From positions 1 to 64,000 of the forward strand of contig JADYYK010000121.1 in the NCBI GenBank assembly GCA_020853705.1: a stretch of 64,000 bases of DNA, written 5' to 3'. The first letter of the stretch is position 1. Every line of letters begins with the position of its first letter. The notes below the pieces were generated by a model. The model did no database searches and was not told the origin of the DNA. It was given only the letters and a program-made list of their open reading frames with translations. The translations under genes were made by a program, and so were the position numbers. This DNA is from Deltaproteobacteria bacterium (GTDB taxonomy: Bacteria; Myxococcota_A; Polyangia; Haliangiales; JADYYK01). Shown here piece by piece: positions 47,464 to 59,380 of the stretch.

Positions 47464-48003
47464 CTACTCGGGATCCCGCTCCCTTGGGTCCCCGGAGTGT
47501 TCGCGCCGATGGGGATCGGCGGGGTCGAACTCGAACAGCATGACGATGGCGTCCTCGCGGTCCTCGACGTAGTAGTTGGGCCTCACGCCGACCACCCGGA
47601 AGCCATGTGCGCGGTACAGCCCGAGCGCGACCTGGTTGGAGCGCCGCACCTCCAAGGTCACGTACTTGCAGCGATGTCGGGCGGCGAACTCCAGCACATG
47701 GACCAGCAGCCGGGTGGCATGACCGCGCCGACGCTGCTCGGTGTGGGTCGCGATGTTGAGGATGTGGACCTCGTCACGCACCAGCCAGTAGTTCGCGAAG
47801 GCGACCGCCCGCTCGCGGGTCCCGTCCGTGGGCCGCTCGCGCATGACGTCGAGGTAGGCCCATTCGCGACACAGCTCCTCCAGGAAGATCTGGCGGGTCC
47901 ACGGCGCCTTGAAGGCGCGGCGCTCGATGTCGACCACGTCATCGAGGTCAGCCTCCTGACAGGGCCCGACCTCGTACACCCGATCCCGCACCGACAACGC
48001 CAT
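47464..48003 (-). CDS. rimI: Ribosomal protein S18-alanine N-acetyltransferase
   Basis: The 179-residue protein is of the GNAT fold: DDVVDIERRAFKAPW, WLVRDEVHILNIATHTEQRRRGHATRLL (acetyl-CoA pyrophosphate loop) and LEVRRSNQVALGLYRAHGFRVVGVRPNYY. This is the RimI pattern, including the C-terminal YY and DAIVM. It would acetylate the N-terminus of S18. The C-terminal 15 residues (after EFDP) are a charged extension. ATG 48003 was chosen; the upstream frame overlaps the transporter gene. Confidence 0.88.
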   Translation of the reverse strand: MALSVRDRVYEVGPCQEADLDDVVDIERRAFKAPWTRQIFLEELCREWAYLDVMRERPTDGTRERAVAFANYWLVRDEVHILNIATHTEQRRRGHATRLLVHVLEFAARHRCKYVTLEVRRSNQVALGLYRAHGFRVVGVRPNYYVEDREDAIVMLFEFDPADPHRREHSGDPRERDPE

Positions 48004-48038
48004 TCCAGCCCAAGGATGCCACGCCGGGCGCGGCCTCG

Positions 48039-49010
48039 CTACTGGGCGTCGATCTGCGCCGAGTGCCCGGCGGCGGCCCGCGCCGCGGCGCTGGCGGCCT
48101 CGAGATCGATGCCGCACTCGATGTAGATCCGCCGCAGCAGGGGCAGCTCGGCGCGCAGCAAGACCTCCATCTCGTCGGTCTTGCGCGCGATGTCGGCGCC
48201 GCGATCGTCGTCGGGGAACACCACCTTGATGGCGGCGATGACGTCCTCGGGGCCGATGTGCATGGTGCGCAGATTGATGAAGCGCTTGATGCCCGGGTAG
48301 GCCTTCACGATCTCGACGATGCGGTCGCGATCGGAGCGGCGCACCGACTCGCCCAGCAGCAGCGACTTGGTCTCGCGCGCGGCGAACACCGCCACCGCCA
48401 GCAGCACCAGGCCGACCACGATCGACGCCGCGCCATCGACCCAGGCCAGATCGAGCTGGCGGGCCAGGAAGATGCCGACCAGCGCGACCGCCAGGCCGAC
48501 CAGCGCGGCCAGATCCTCGAACAGCACGATGAGGACCACCGGGTCGCGGGCGTCGCTGATGGTCTCGGAGAGCGAGCGCCCGGCCTTGATCTTCTTGAAC
48601 TCCTTCCACGCGGTGCGCAGCGAGAACAGCTCCAGCAGCATCGAGCCGCCGAGCACCGCGTAGGCCCAGCGCGGATCGCCGTCGTGCGCGTTGCCCGGGT
48701 GCATCACCTTGTGGATGCCCTCGTAGATCGAGTAGGTCGCCCCGATGGTGAACATCGTGATGGCGACGATGAAGGCCCAGAAGTAGTTCTCCGCGCCGTA
48801 CCCGAACTCATGGCGGTCGTCGGCCTGCTTCTGCGAGCGCTTGATGCCCAGCAGCAGGAAGACCTGGTTCCCGGTGTCCGCGATGGAGTGCGCGAACTCG
48901 GCGAACATGGCGGCCGAACGCGCGAAGATCGCGGCGACCAGCTTGAGGATGGCGATGCCCAGGTTCGCGAACAGCGCGGCCAGGACGACCTTGGTGCCCC
49001 CGTGGGCCAT
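48039..49010 (-). CDS. Cation diffusion facilitator transporter (ZnT9-like)
   Basis: The 323-residue protein has six membrane helices and a cytoplasmic C-terminal domain. Helix II carries EFAHSIADTGNQVFLLLG, an His-x3-Asp metal site in place of the usual Asp-x3-Asp. Helix V has LFEDLAALVGLAVALVG. HEFGYGAENYFWAF follows helix II as in the SLC30A9/ZnT9 branch. The C-terminal domain (INLRTMHIGPEDVIAAIKVVF) is the usual alpha-beta dimerisation fold. It exports divalent metal, exact ion unknown. Its start follows the engB stop within nine bases. Confidence 0.9.
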   Translation of the reverse strand: MAHGGTKVVLAALFANLGIAILKLVAAIFARSAAMFAEFAHSIADTGNQVFLLLGIKRSQKQADDRHEFGYGAENYFWAFIVAITMFTIGATYSIYEGIHKVMHPGNAHDGDPRWAYAVLGGSMLLELFSLRTAWKEFKKIKAGRSLSETISDARDPVVLIVLFEDLAALVGLAVALVGIFLARQLDLAWVDGAASIVVGLVLLAVAVFAARETKSLLLGESVRRSDRDRIVEIVKAYPGIKRFINLRTMHIGPEDVIAAIKVVFPDDDRGADIARKTDEMEVLLRAELPLLRRIYIECGIDLEAASAAARAAAGHSAQIDAQ

Positions 49011-49016
49011 GGGCGC

Positions 49017-49022
49017 AGCCTA
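49017..49022 (-). promoter_or_regulatory. TANNNT element before the CDF gene
   Basis: TAGGCT on the minus strand lies six bases before ATG 49010 and includes the engB stop codon. The identical TAGGCT-N6-ATG arrangement is found at xerC. Confidence 0.35.
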
Positions 49023-49634
49023 CTCGGTCTCGCACGCGCGCGAAAGCAATCGGATGAGGTCGGCCTTGCCTTCGCCGGTCTCTGCGGAAAAACCGAGGGG
49101 TGAACGCGACATTCCCAGCTCCTGACCGATGGCGACCAGGGCCGGCTTCTGCGCCGCCTTGCCCAGCTTGTCGAGCTTGGTGCCGACCACGATGGATGGC
49201 AGCGGCAGCGCGGCCAGCCACTCCAGCAGATCGCGCTCCTCGGCCTCGGCGCCGCGGCGAACATCGACGATCACCACCATGGCGCGCAGCGTGGGGCGCC
49301 CGGTGACATAGCCCTCGATCATGTGCTGCCAGGCCGCGCGCTCGCTGCGCGCGACCTTGGCGTAGCCATAGCCGGGCAGGTCGACCAGGCCGACCTCGCG
49401 CTTGCCCTTGGCGCCGGGCAGCCGCGCGGCGAAGAAGTTCACCAGCCGGGTGCGCCCCGGGGTGCTCGAGGTGCGCGCCAGCGGTCGCCCCAGCAGCGTG
49501 TTGAGCAGCGAGGATTTGCCCACGTTGGAGCGGCCCGCGAAGGCGATCTCGGGGTAACTCGGGGGCGGGAAGTTGTCGGGGCTGGTCCCGCTCGCCACGA
49601 AGCGCGGGTCCTCCAGCCGGAGCGTCACGGCCAT
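49020..49634 (-). CDS. engB: Ribosome biogenesis GTPase EngB/YsxC
   Basis: The 204-residue TRAFAC GTPase is needed for large-subunit maturation. G motifs are seen in order: G1 AGRSNVGKSSLLN, G2 TPGRT, G3 DLPGYGYA, G4 TKLDK, G5 SAETGEG. The spacer is normal and the GYGYAK after G3 is the EngB signature. ATG 49634 was chosen because MAVTLRLEDPRFVASG matches the usual N-terminus; the longer frame reaches toward coaE. It is divergent from coaE. Confidence 0.96.
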   Translation of the reverse strand: MAVTLRLEDPRFVASGTSPDNFPPPSYPEIAFAGRSNVGKSSLLNTLLGRPLARTSSTPGRTRLVNFFAARLPGAKGKREVGLVDLPGYGYAKVARSERAAWQHMIEGYVTGRPTLRAMVVIVDVRRGAEAEERDLLEWLAALPLPSIVVGTKLDKLGKAAQKPALVAIGQELGMSRSPLGFSAETGEGKADLIRLLSRACETE

Positions 49635-49651
49635 CACCCTCCGTACCACGG

Positions 49652-49680
49652 TTGACCGCGGCCCGCACGTTGGCTACACG
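49652..49680 (+). promoter_or_regulatory. Promoter of coaE
   Basis: TTGACC (49652-49657), a 17-base spacer and TACACG (49675-49680) end five bases before ATG 49686, so the message would have almost no leader. Confidence 0.5.
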
Positions 49681-49685
49681 GAGAC

Positions 49686-50324
49686 ATGACGCCGCGGGTG
49701 ATCGGGCTGACGGGGGGCATCGCGAGCGGCAAGAGCACGGTCTCGGCCGAGCTGCGCCGCCTGGGCGCGCCGGTCATCGACGCCGACGAGATCGCGCGCG
49801 ACGTGGTCGCCCCGGGGACGCCGGCGCTGGCCGAGATCGTGGCCGAGTTCGGCGCCGAGTACCTGGCCGCGGATGGCACCCTGGATCGCAAGCGGCTGGG
49901 CGCCCTGGTGTTCGCGGAGCCGGCGCGGCGCGCGCGCCTGAACGCCATCACCCACCCGCGCGTGGGCGCCGAGACCGCGCGGCGCACCCAGGAGCTGGGC
50001 GCCGCCGGCCACCCGGTCGTGATCTACGACGTGCCCCTGCTGGTCGAGAGCCGCCTGCACGAGGCCATGGCGGGCGTCATCGTGGTCTCGGTGCCGCGCG
50101 AGGTGCAGCTCCGCCGCCTGATGGCGCGCGATGGCATCGACCTGGCCGCCGCCGAGGCGCGCCTGGCCGCGCAGCTGCCGCTGGAGGCCAAGCTGAAGGT
50201 GGCCGACTATGTCATCGACAACGCGGGCAGCGTCGAGGACACCCGCCGCCAGACCGCCGTGGTATGGCAGGATATTGTCGCAGGTGGCCCGCGCCGCCCG
50301 CGCGGTCAGGGAGGAGCCTCGTGA
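49686..50324 (+). CDS. coaE: Dephospho-CoA kinase
   Basis: The 212-residue P-loop kinase phosphorylates dephospho-CoA, the last step of CoA synthesis. Seen are Walker [35 protein letters not shown] and [14 protein letters not shown], and the lid ending in [10 protein letters not shown]. The C-terminal tail is short and Arg/Gly-rich. Its TGA overlaps the GTG of the next gene (GTGA, 50321-50324). Confidence 0.96.
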   Translation: MTPRVIGLTGGIASGKSTVSAELRRLGAPVIDADEIARDVVAPGTPALAEIVAEFGAEYLAADGTLDRKRLGALVFAEPARRARLNAITHPRVGAETARRTQELGAAGHPVVIYDVPLLVESRLHEAMAGVIVVSVPREVQLRRLMARDGIDLAAAEARLAAQLPLEAKLKVADYVIDNAGSVEDTRRQTAVVWQDIVAGGPRRPRGQGGAS

Positions 50325-51499
50325 GCATCGCCAGCAGTCCAGGCAACAACGGCAACGGGGGGCCGCCGGCGAGCGGGCGGTCCGCTGCGAGCGCCGGGGC
50401 CGAGACCGTGCTGGTCACCGGCTTTCCGTCCTACGTGGCCAAGCGCATGGTGCGCAAGGTCGTGGCCGCCGACGCCGAGGTGCGCGTGGTCATGCTGGCG
50501 CGCGACAAGTTCCAGGCCGCGGCGCAGGAGTTCATCGCCGGGCTGCCGCCGGACCTCGGCGCCCGGGTCGAGATCGCGCTGGGCGACATCTGCGACATGG
50601 ATCTCGGGCTGGCCGGCGCCGACTACCGCAAGCTGGTCGATCGGGTCACCGCGATCCACCACCTGGCCGCGATCTACCACCACGGGGTGCCGCGCGATCA
50701 GACCCGCCGGGTCAACGTCGAGGGCACCAAGAACGTGCTCGAGATGGCCGGCGACTGCGGCCAGCTGACGCGGCTTTGCCACTACTCGACGGCGTCGGTG
50801 TCGGGCGACCGCAAGGGCGTCATCACCGAGGACGAGCTCGACGAGAACCAGGGCTTTCACAACGCCTACGAGGAGACCAAGTTCCTGGCCGAGCGCCTGG
50901 TGCGCGGCCGTCTCGGCAAGCTGCCCATCACCATCTTCCGCCCCGGCATCATCGTGGGCGACTCGCAGAGCGGCGAGATCGACAAGTTCGACGGGCCCTA
51001 CTACCTGATGGTCCTCATCGTGACCTCGCCGCTGGACGTGCACCTACCGCTGCCCGGCAAGGGCTCGGCGCCGCTGTCGGTGGTGCCGGTCGACTTCGTG
51101 GTCGACGCCGCACACGCGCTGTGGCGCACGCCCGAGGCGACCGGCAAGACCTACCACCTGACCGATCCGGCGCCGCTGGCGGCGCGGACGATCTACGAGG
51201 TCATCGCGGCGCGCGCGCACAAGAAGGCGCCGCGCGGGTCGATCCCGTCGGGGATCGCGCGGGCCCTGCTGCGCACCCCGGGCCTGGCCAAGATGGCGCG
51301 CGCCCCGCTGGCCTTCCTCGACGCCTTCAACCACATGGCCTTCTACAACTGTCGCAACACGCTGGAGGACCTGCGTGCCACCGGGATCCATTGCCCGTCG
51401 TTCGAGCGCTACGTCGACAACCTCATCGGCTATGTCCGCGAGGTGCACGCGCAGCGCAAGCAGAAGCTCGACGCCGAGGTCTTCGATCCGTTCGATTGA
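50321..51499 (+). CDS. Extended SDR / thioester-reductase-like oxidoreductase
   Basis: The 392-residue Rossmann protein is of the NAD-binding_4/extended SDR type. The dinucleotide motif is altered to [15 protein letters not shown]. The active-site Ser-Tyr-Lys is present as YSTAS with [28 protein letters not shown] and VPVDFVVDA are typical of the thioester-reductase/fatty acyl-CoA reductase branch. An N-terminal Ser/Gly/Asn-rich stretch of about 25 residues precedes the fold. GTG 50321 follows GGGAGGAG and is coupled to coaE. A role in lipid or secondary metabolism is likely; the substrate is unknown. Confidence 0.85.
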   Translation: MSIASSPGNNGNGGPPASGRSAASAGAETVLVTGFPSYVAKRMVRKVVAADAEVRVVMLARDKFQAAAQEFIAGLPPDLGARVEIALGDICDMDLGLAGADYRKLVDRVTAIHHLAAIYHHGVPRDQTRRVNVEGTKNVLEMAGDCGQLTRLCHYSTASVSGDRKGVITEDELDENQGFHNAYEETKFLAERLVRGRLGKLPITIFRPGIIVGDSQSGEIDKFDGPYYLMVLIVTSPLDVHLPLPGKGSAPLSVVPVDFVVDAAHALWRTPEATGKTYHLTDPAPLAARTIYEVIAARAHKKAPRGSIPSGIARALLRTPGLAKMARAPLAFLDAFNHMAFYNCRNTLEDLRATGIHCPSFERYVDNLIGYVREVHAQRKQKLDAEVFDPFD

Positions 51500-51547
51500 G
51501 CACAGGCGTCCGACGCGTCCGATGCGTCCGATGACAGGAGGCCGGGT

Positions 51548-52369
51548 ATGAGCGTCTCGGGTGGTGGACCGCCGGTGCGCGGTCAGAGCCTGGTTCGCAC
51601 CACGGGCGGCACGGTCAAATCCAGCGCGCTGGCCTTCGTGCCGCTGGGCGTCGGCGACGCCTTCACCGCCAAGTACTACACCTCGTGCATCGCGGTGGAG
51701 TCGCAGGGCTCGCGGCTGCTCATCGACTGCCCGCACCCGATCCGCAAGATCCTGCGCGAGGGCGGCGAGCGCGCCGGCACCCCGATGGACGTCGGGGACT
51801 TCCTCGGCGTGGTCATCACGCACCTGCACGCCGACCACGCCTCGGGGCTGGAGGGCTTCGGCTACTTCTCGTACTTCGCGCTGCAGCGCAAGGCCACCGT
51901 GCTGGCGCACCCGGCGGTGGCCCGGCGGCTGTGGGATGGCCACCTGGCCGCGGGCATGGAGTGTCTGATGCCCGGGGTCGGACAGGCGCCGGCGCCGCGC
52001 GGCTTCGACGACTACTTCGACCTGCGCCAGCTCGACGAGGCCGGGCCGATCACGCTGGGGCCGTTCTCGATCGAGTGCCGGCGCACGGTGCACCACATCC
52101 CGACCAGCGCGCTGCGCATCCGGGCCGGCGGGCGCACCCTGGGGATCTCGTCGGACACCGCCTTCGATCCGTCGCTGATCGAGTGGCTGTCCAGCGCCGA
52201 CCTCATCATCCACGAGACCAACCTCGGCGTGCACACGCCCTACGAGCAGCTGGCAGCGCTGCCGGCCGCGCTGCGCGCGCGCATGCGCCTCATCCACTAC
52301 ACCGACCAGTTCGATCTGGCGGGCAGCGTGATCGAACCGCTCGAGCAGGGCCGTCGTTACAGCGTGTAA
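51548..52369 (+). CDS. MBL-fold metallo-hydrolase
   Basis: The 273-residue protein has the metallo-beta-lactamase fold: LIDCPHPIRK, the metal motif THLHADHASG (HxHxDH), VHHIPTSALRI, LGISSDTAFDP and HETNLG. RNase Z-like and phosphodiesterase-like enzymes share this layout. An N-terminal extension of about 25 residues is variable. An AGGAGG Shine-Dalgarno lies eight bases before ATG 51548. It follows the SDR gene in the same direction. The substrate cannot be deduced. Confidence 0.85.
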   Translation: MSVSGGGPPVRGQSLVRTTGGTVKSSALAFVPLGVGDAFTAKYYTSCIAVESQGSRLLIDCPHPIRKILREGGERAGTPMDVGDFLGVVITHLHADHASGLEGFGYFSYFALQRKATVLAHPAVARRLWDGHLAAGMECLMPGVGQAPAPRGFDDYFDLRQLDEAGPITLGPFSIECRRTVHHIPTSALRIRAGGRTLGISSDTAFDPSLIEWLSSADLIIHETNLGVHTPYEQLAALPAALRARMRLIHYTDQFDLAGSVIEPLEQGRRYSV

Positions 52370-52394
52370 ATAGACTCGGAGCTGAAACGCCGCG

Positions 52395-53906
52395 CTATCG
52401 CACTTCCAGGTAGCCCTTGCGGACCAGCTGGGCGAGCAGGCGCAGGGCGTCGAAGCGCGGCATGCCGGCGATGTCGAGGATCTCCTCGATGGTCAGCGCG
52501 CCGTCGATGCGCGACAGCAGGAAGGCGGCGCGGTGGTCGAGATCGCCAGCGCCGAGCTGGTGCACCGGCACGCAGATCGCGGGCACCTGGCTGGTGGGCC
52601 CGATGAAGGCCTCGAAGATCGCGCTCAGGAGCTCCTTGTGGCGCTGCAGCGTGGCGGCGCCCAGCGCGCCATCGCCGGCGGCGCGCAGCGCGATCTCGGC
52701 GTGGTCGAGCGCGGACGAGGTGTCGCCCTGCTGCAGGGCCTGGCGCGCGATGCTGATGACGCCCTCGACCTGGGCGCGCTCGCGCAGCTCGTCGGCCGCG
52801 GCGACCGGCCCCGGCCGCACCCCGGTGACCCCGTCGTCGTCGGGCAGCGCCGCGCGGCCCTCGGCGACCTCGAGCAGCTCGCCGAGGCCGAGCGCGCCCA
52901 GCTCGAGGCCGGGCGGACCGGGCAGCAGGCCGGGGTCGATCTCGACCGAGGGCTGGTCGCGCTCGCTGGCCTCCAGGCTGCCCGGATAGCGCGCCGGCAC
53001 GCCGCCCGCGAAGTGACGGGTGCTGGTGCGCTCCCCGGTGCCAGTGTGCTCGGGCGGACCGTCGTCCATCGGCAGCGCCCCCGGCAGCGGGCCCACCCCG
53101 GAGCCCTCCTCGGGCAGCAGCGCCAGGTCATGGTCGCGCAGGCGGTACAGCGTGCTCTCGCCGGTGGCGCTGTCCGCGAAGTCGGGGCCGGTGCCGAAGC
53201 GATGCGGCCGCCCCGGCGGCGCGGGCGCCTGCGCGGGCTGCGCCGTCAGCGCGGCGGCCCGCTGCTGCGCCGCCGCCCCCGCCGCCCCGGCCGGGGCGCG
53301 CGTCGCCGCGGCCATCGGCGCCGCCGGGGTGCGCCGCGCCAGCGGCGGCAGCGCGCGCGCGCCGGTCGGGATCGACCCCAGCTCGGCCAGCGGGAAGCCC
53401 TCCAGATCACCCCCGGTGGCGGGCGCCGGGCCGGCGAAGGTCCCGGTCTCAGGGCCTGGACCCGGGCCACCGTGACCCGCCGCTGCCTCGGGCGGCGGCG
53501 GCAGCGGCGCCACCTGCTCGAGATCCCAGCCGGTGTCCAGGCCCGGCTCCTCGGCCACCCCGGGCGGGCGCGGCAAGCCGACCACCCCCGAGTCACCGGC
53601 CCGCGAGACCTCGATCTCGGCGTAGTCGTCGCCGCGCGAGCGCACCGGCGCGTCACCCAGCGGGACGCCGGCCCGCTGCGCCGCCTCCGCGGCCTCGCGC
53701 GCGGCCTTGAAGGCCGCCTCCAGGCCGCTGAAGTTCTCGCGCACATACTTCACGTATTGCCCGGCCTGCACGTGCTCGGGCTCCAGCGCCAGCGCGTGCT
53801 CCCACTCGCTCAGCGCCGCCTCCAGCTGCCCCGCGCCATAGCGCTCCAGGCCGCGCGCGACCAGCTTGGTCACCCGGGACTTCACGCTATCCGGCCCGGC
53901 GGCCAC
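52395..53906 (-). CDS. TPR protein with Pro/Ala-rich middle and C-terminal winged domain
   Basis: The 503-residue protein has an N-terminal TPR (ARGLERYGAGQLEAALSEWEHALALEPEHVQAGQYV), a long Pro/Ala/Gly-rich disordered middle and a helical C-terminal domain. The last segment, HRAAFLLSRIDGALTIEEILDIAGMPRFDALRLLAQLVRKGYLEV, closely resembles the N-terminal segment of the J-protein in this operon (FVLSRVDGKTSLRQICQLM). The shared module suggests the two proteins bind the same partner, possibly DnaK. The start is GTG 53906, seven bases after the dnaK stop. It may be a client adaptor. Confidence 0.75.
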   Translation of the reverse strand: MAAGPDSVKSRVTKLVARGLERYGAGQLEAALSEWEHALALEPEHVQAGQYVKYVRENFSGLEAAFKAAREAAEAAQRAGVPLGDAPVRSRGDDYAEIEVSRAGDSGVVGLPRPPGVAEEPGLDTGWDLEQVAPLPPPPEAAAGHGGPGPGPETGTFAGPAPATGGDLEGFPLAELGSIPTGARALPPLARRTPAAPMAAATRAPAGAAGAAAQQRAAALTAQPAQAPAPPGRPHRFGTGPDFADSATGESTLYRLRDHDLALLPEEGSGVGPLPGALPMDDGPPEHTGTGERTSTRHFAGGVPARYPGSLEASERDQPSVEIDPGLLPGPPGLELGALGLGELLEVAEGRAALPDDDGVTGVRPGPVAAADELRERAQVEGVISIARQALQQGDTSSALDHAEIALRAAGDGALGAATLQRHKELLSAIFEAFIGPTSQVPAICVPVHQLGAGDLDHRAAFLLSRIDGALTIEEILDIAGMPRFDALRLLAQLVRKGYLEVR

Positions 53907-53912
53907 GCTCCG

Positions 53913-55742
<1,830 letters not shown>

Positions 55743-55863
55743 ATGCGGCCTGTCCCCTGTGTGGGGGGTGCGGGGTCGGAACGGCTGCCCCGCCTCTTTT
55801 TACCACAGCAGGCTCAACACTCCAAGTTCGCGGCGCGGCTCGATTTTTGCCGTCCTGCTGCTG

Positions 55864-55914
55864 CCCTTGCCCTTGCCCTCGCCCTTGCCCTTACCCTTAC
55901 CCTTGCCCTTACCC
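55864..55914 (-). repeat. G-quadruplex hexamer array between J-protein gene and dnaK
   Basis: On the minus strand nine GGG tracts are separated by exactly three bases each (GGGTAA, GGGCAA and GGGCGA units). The TAA stop codon of the J-protein is one of the repeat units (55909-55911). The array lies in the transcribed spacer about 120 bases upstream of dnaK. Confidence 0.92.
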
Positions 55915-56742
55915 TTGCTGGGGAGGGCGGGTGCGCGCGCGGGCCTTCAGCGCCAGGACATAGGCGGCGCGGCGACCGTCGTCGCTCAGGACCTCGAAGG
56001 CGTGGTTCAGGCCCTTGAAGATCTCGGCCAGCTTCTCGACGTAGGAGCCCAGCGCGCGCTTGTAAAAGCGGTCGGGGTGGAACTCCTTGGACAGCTTGAA
56101 GTAGCTGCGCTTGATGTCCTTCTTGTCGGCGTCGGTGGCGACCTCGAGCAGCTCGAAGTGGGTCGCCACCGAGAGCAGGGCGTGGACCTCGAGGATGCGG
56201 CGCTTCTGCTCGGGCTCGAGGTCGACGTTGGGCTCGTCGAGCAGGCTGGCGTCGATCTGGACCACTGGCCGGGTCACCGGTTTCCCCGGCGGTTTGGCCG
56301 GCGGCTTGCCCGCCTCGGCGATGGCCTCGGCGATGGCGGCCTCCTTGGCGGCCTCGGCGGTGGGCGGGGTCGGGTTGCGCGGCGGCATCGGGGGCGACTG
56401 GCGCAGCCCTGGAGTGGCCGGCCCCGGGGATGGCCCTGGCACGGGCGCCGGCGCCGGCGCGCCGACCAGGGGCTGCGGCGGGGTGCCCTTGGCAGTGGCG
56501 GCCCCGACGGTGATGGCCCCCGCGCCCTTGAGCTTGCGCAGGATGTCGACCACCTTGGCCTCGGCCATCATGCCCGCCATGAGCTGGCAGATCTGGCGCA
56601 GCGAGGTCTTGCCGTCGACCCTCGAGAGCACGAAGTAGTCCTCGGGGGTCAGGCTGACGCCGGAGCCGCCGAGGTTGGCGGCTCGCTCCAGCGTCGGCGC
56701 CTCGTCGGCGCCGCCCAGACCGGGGATGTCCGCTGGCAACAT
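55909..56742 (-). CDS. Noncanonical J-domain protein
   Basis: The 277-residue protein has an N-terminal helical module (LTPEDYFVLSRVDGKTSLRQICQLMAG), shared with the TPR protein downstream of dnaK. A Pro/Ala-rich linker follows, then a C-terminal J-domain: HFELLEVATDADKKDIKRSYFKLSKEFHPDRF, with the HPD motif that stimulates Hsp70 ATPase. There are no zinc fingers or Gly/Phe region, so it is a class C J-protein dedicated to the neighbouring DnaK. Its stop codon is inside a hexamer G-quadruplex array. Confidence 0.9.
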   Translation of the reverse strand: MLPADIPGLGGADEAPTLERAANLGGSGVSLTPEDYFVLSRVDGKTSLRQICQLMAGMMAEAKVVDILRKLKGAGAITVGAATAKGTPPQPLVGAPAPAPVPGPSPGPATPGLRQSPPMPPRNPTPPTAEAAKEAAIAEAIAEAGKPPAKPPGKPVTRPVVQIDASLLDEPNVDLEPEQKRRILEVHALLSVATHFELLEVATDADKKDIKRSYFKLSKEFHPDRFYKRALGSYVEKLAEIFKGLNHAFEVLSDDGRRAAYVLALKARARTRPPQQG

Positions 56743-56746
56743 CTGC

Positions 56747-57139
56747 TCAGCCAGAGGCCTTCAGCATGGCGTGCAGCTTGGCGTCCCACTCGTCAGCCCT
56801 CATGGCCACGTTGCCGATGATGAAGGCGAGCTCCTTGGCCTGCAACCAGCCCACCGGGAGCACCTGGTTGACGCGGATGGACTCGTTGGTCTCCAGCGTG
56901 AAGAACGCGCCCAGGAGCTGCACGTTGGCCGACAGGAGCTGCTGGAAGAAGGCCTCACGGCCGTTCTTCGGGGCCTGCTCCAGCACCTTGGCGGTGGCGA
57001 CCACGAACTCGGGCGCGGCCACGATCTGCACCGTGGCGCTGCCCTTCTGCAGGGTCCACACGTTCTCGGCCACCCGGCTGGCGCGCTCGTGCAGCCCCAG
57101 CTCCGTCAGCAGCGTCTCGACCGTCTTCACGCTCGACAT
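56747..57139 (-). CDS. CesT/YbjN-like chaperone-fold protein
   Basis: The 130-residue protein has the pattern LLTELGLHE...W.L..GSATVQIV, then FFQQLLSANVQLLGAFFTLE, RVNQVLPVGWLQAKELAFIIGNVAMRADEWDAKL. This matches the alpha-beta fold of type III secretion chaperones (CesT) and YbjN-like proteins. It lies one base after argF and four bases before the J-protein gene, so it is cotranscribed with the Hsp70 cluster. It may bind a client or accessory subunit; no secretion-system gene is nearby. Confidence 0.65.
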   Translation of the reverse strand: MSSVKTVETLLTELGLHERASRVAENVWTLQKGSATVQIVAAPEFVVATAKVLEQAPKNGREAFFQQLLSANVQLLGAFFTLETNESIRVNQVLPVGWLQAKELAFIIGNVAMRADEWDAKLHAMLKASG

Positions 57140-57140
57140 G

Positions 57141-58111
<971 letters not shown>

Positions 58112-58115
<4 letters not shown>

Positions 58116-59380
58116 GCCGCCAGCACCTTGCCGAGCAGCGCCAGCGCCTCGTCGAGCTCGGCCGCGGTGACGTTCAGCGCGGGCGCGAAGCGCACCACGG
58201 TGCCGCCGGCGACCGAGAGCAGCAGGCCCTGCTCGCGACAGGCGGTGACGGTGGGCACCGCGTCGCCAGCCAGGGCCAGCCCGCGCAAGAGCCCCTTGCC
58301 GCGCGACTCCTTGGCCTGGCCCGGGTGGGCCGCGCACAGCGCGTCGAGGCCGCGGCCGAGGTGGTCGCCCATGGCGCGCACGTGGGCCAGCAAGCCCTCG
58401 CTCTCGATGACCTCGAGCACCGCGAGCGCGGCCGCCGAGGCCAGCGCGTTGCCGCCGAAGGTCGACGCGTGGGTGCCCGGCTCGAAGCCCTTGGCGACCT
58501 CGTCGGAGCACAGCATGGCGCCGATGGGCACCCCGCCGGCCAGCCCCTTGGCCAGCGTCATGATGTCGGGCTGCACCGCCTGGCCCGGCCCCTCGGCGTG
58601 CTGGAACGCGAACCACTCGCCGGTGCGGCCGACGCCGGTCTGGACCTCGTCATAGATGAGGATGGTCCCGGTCTCGCCGCACAGCTCGCGCAGGCCGCGC
58701 AGGTAGCCGGGCGGCGGCACGCGCACGCCACCCTCGCCCTGCAGCGGCTCGAGCACGAAGGCGCAGGTGCGCTCCTGCGAGATGGCGGCGCGGGCAGCGT
58801 CGAGATCGCCGTAGGGCACGAAGCGCACCGCCTCCAGCATGGGACCGAAGCCCTGGCGGTACTTCTCCTGGCCGGTGATCGACACCGTGGCCATGGTGCG
58901 GCCGTGGAACGAGCCGTGGCAGGCCACGATCTCGATGCGCCCGGGGGCGGCGGCGACGTGCTGCTGGTAGCGTCGCGCCAGCTTGAGCGCGGCCTCGTTG
59001 GCCTCGGCGCCGGAGTTGCCGAAGAACATGCGCGGGAAGCCCGACAGCGCGGCCAGCCGCTCGGCCAGGCGGACCTGGGGCTCGATGAAGTAGAGGTTGG
59101 AGCAGTGGATGAGCTTGCCGGCCTGCGCCGCGATGGCGGCGGTCAGCCGGGGGTGGCTGTGGCCGAGCAGGTTGACGGCGATCCCGGCGGTCATGTCGAG
59201 GTAGCGCCTGCCGGTGACGTCGTAGAGCTGGCGCCCCTCGCCGCGCTCCATCACGATGGGCGCCTGGCGGTAGTTGCCGGTCAGGTGGGCGCGGGCGGAG
59301 TCGACCAGTCGGGCTTGCGTGACGGCTCCGTCCGCGGTCGTCCCCTTGGCGTGCTGGTTCGGGTCGGCGCTGGCACTCAT
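58112..59380 (-). CDS. argD: Acetylornithine aminotransferase
   Basis: The 422-residue class III PLP aminotransferase converts N-acetylglutamate semialdehyde to N-acetylornithine. Motifs are [37 protein letters not shown], the PLP-Asp segment [14 protein letters not shown], the PLP-Lys segment [13 protein letters not shown] and HASTFGGN. An N-terminal extension of about 25 residues is variable. ATG 59380 overlaps the argB stop (ATGA). It could also act on succinylated substrates. Confidence 0.95.

Noticed and set aside
56747..57139. Evidence for a type III secretion system
   Set aside because: Only the chaperone-like fold is present; no secretion apparatus gene is nearby, and YbjN-like proteins share the fold.
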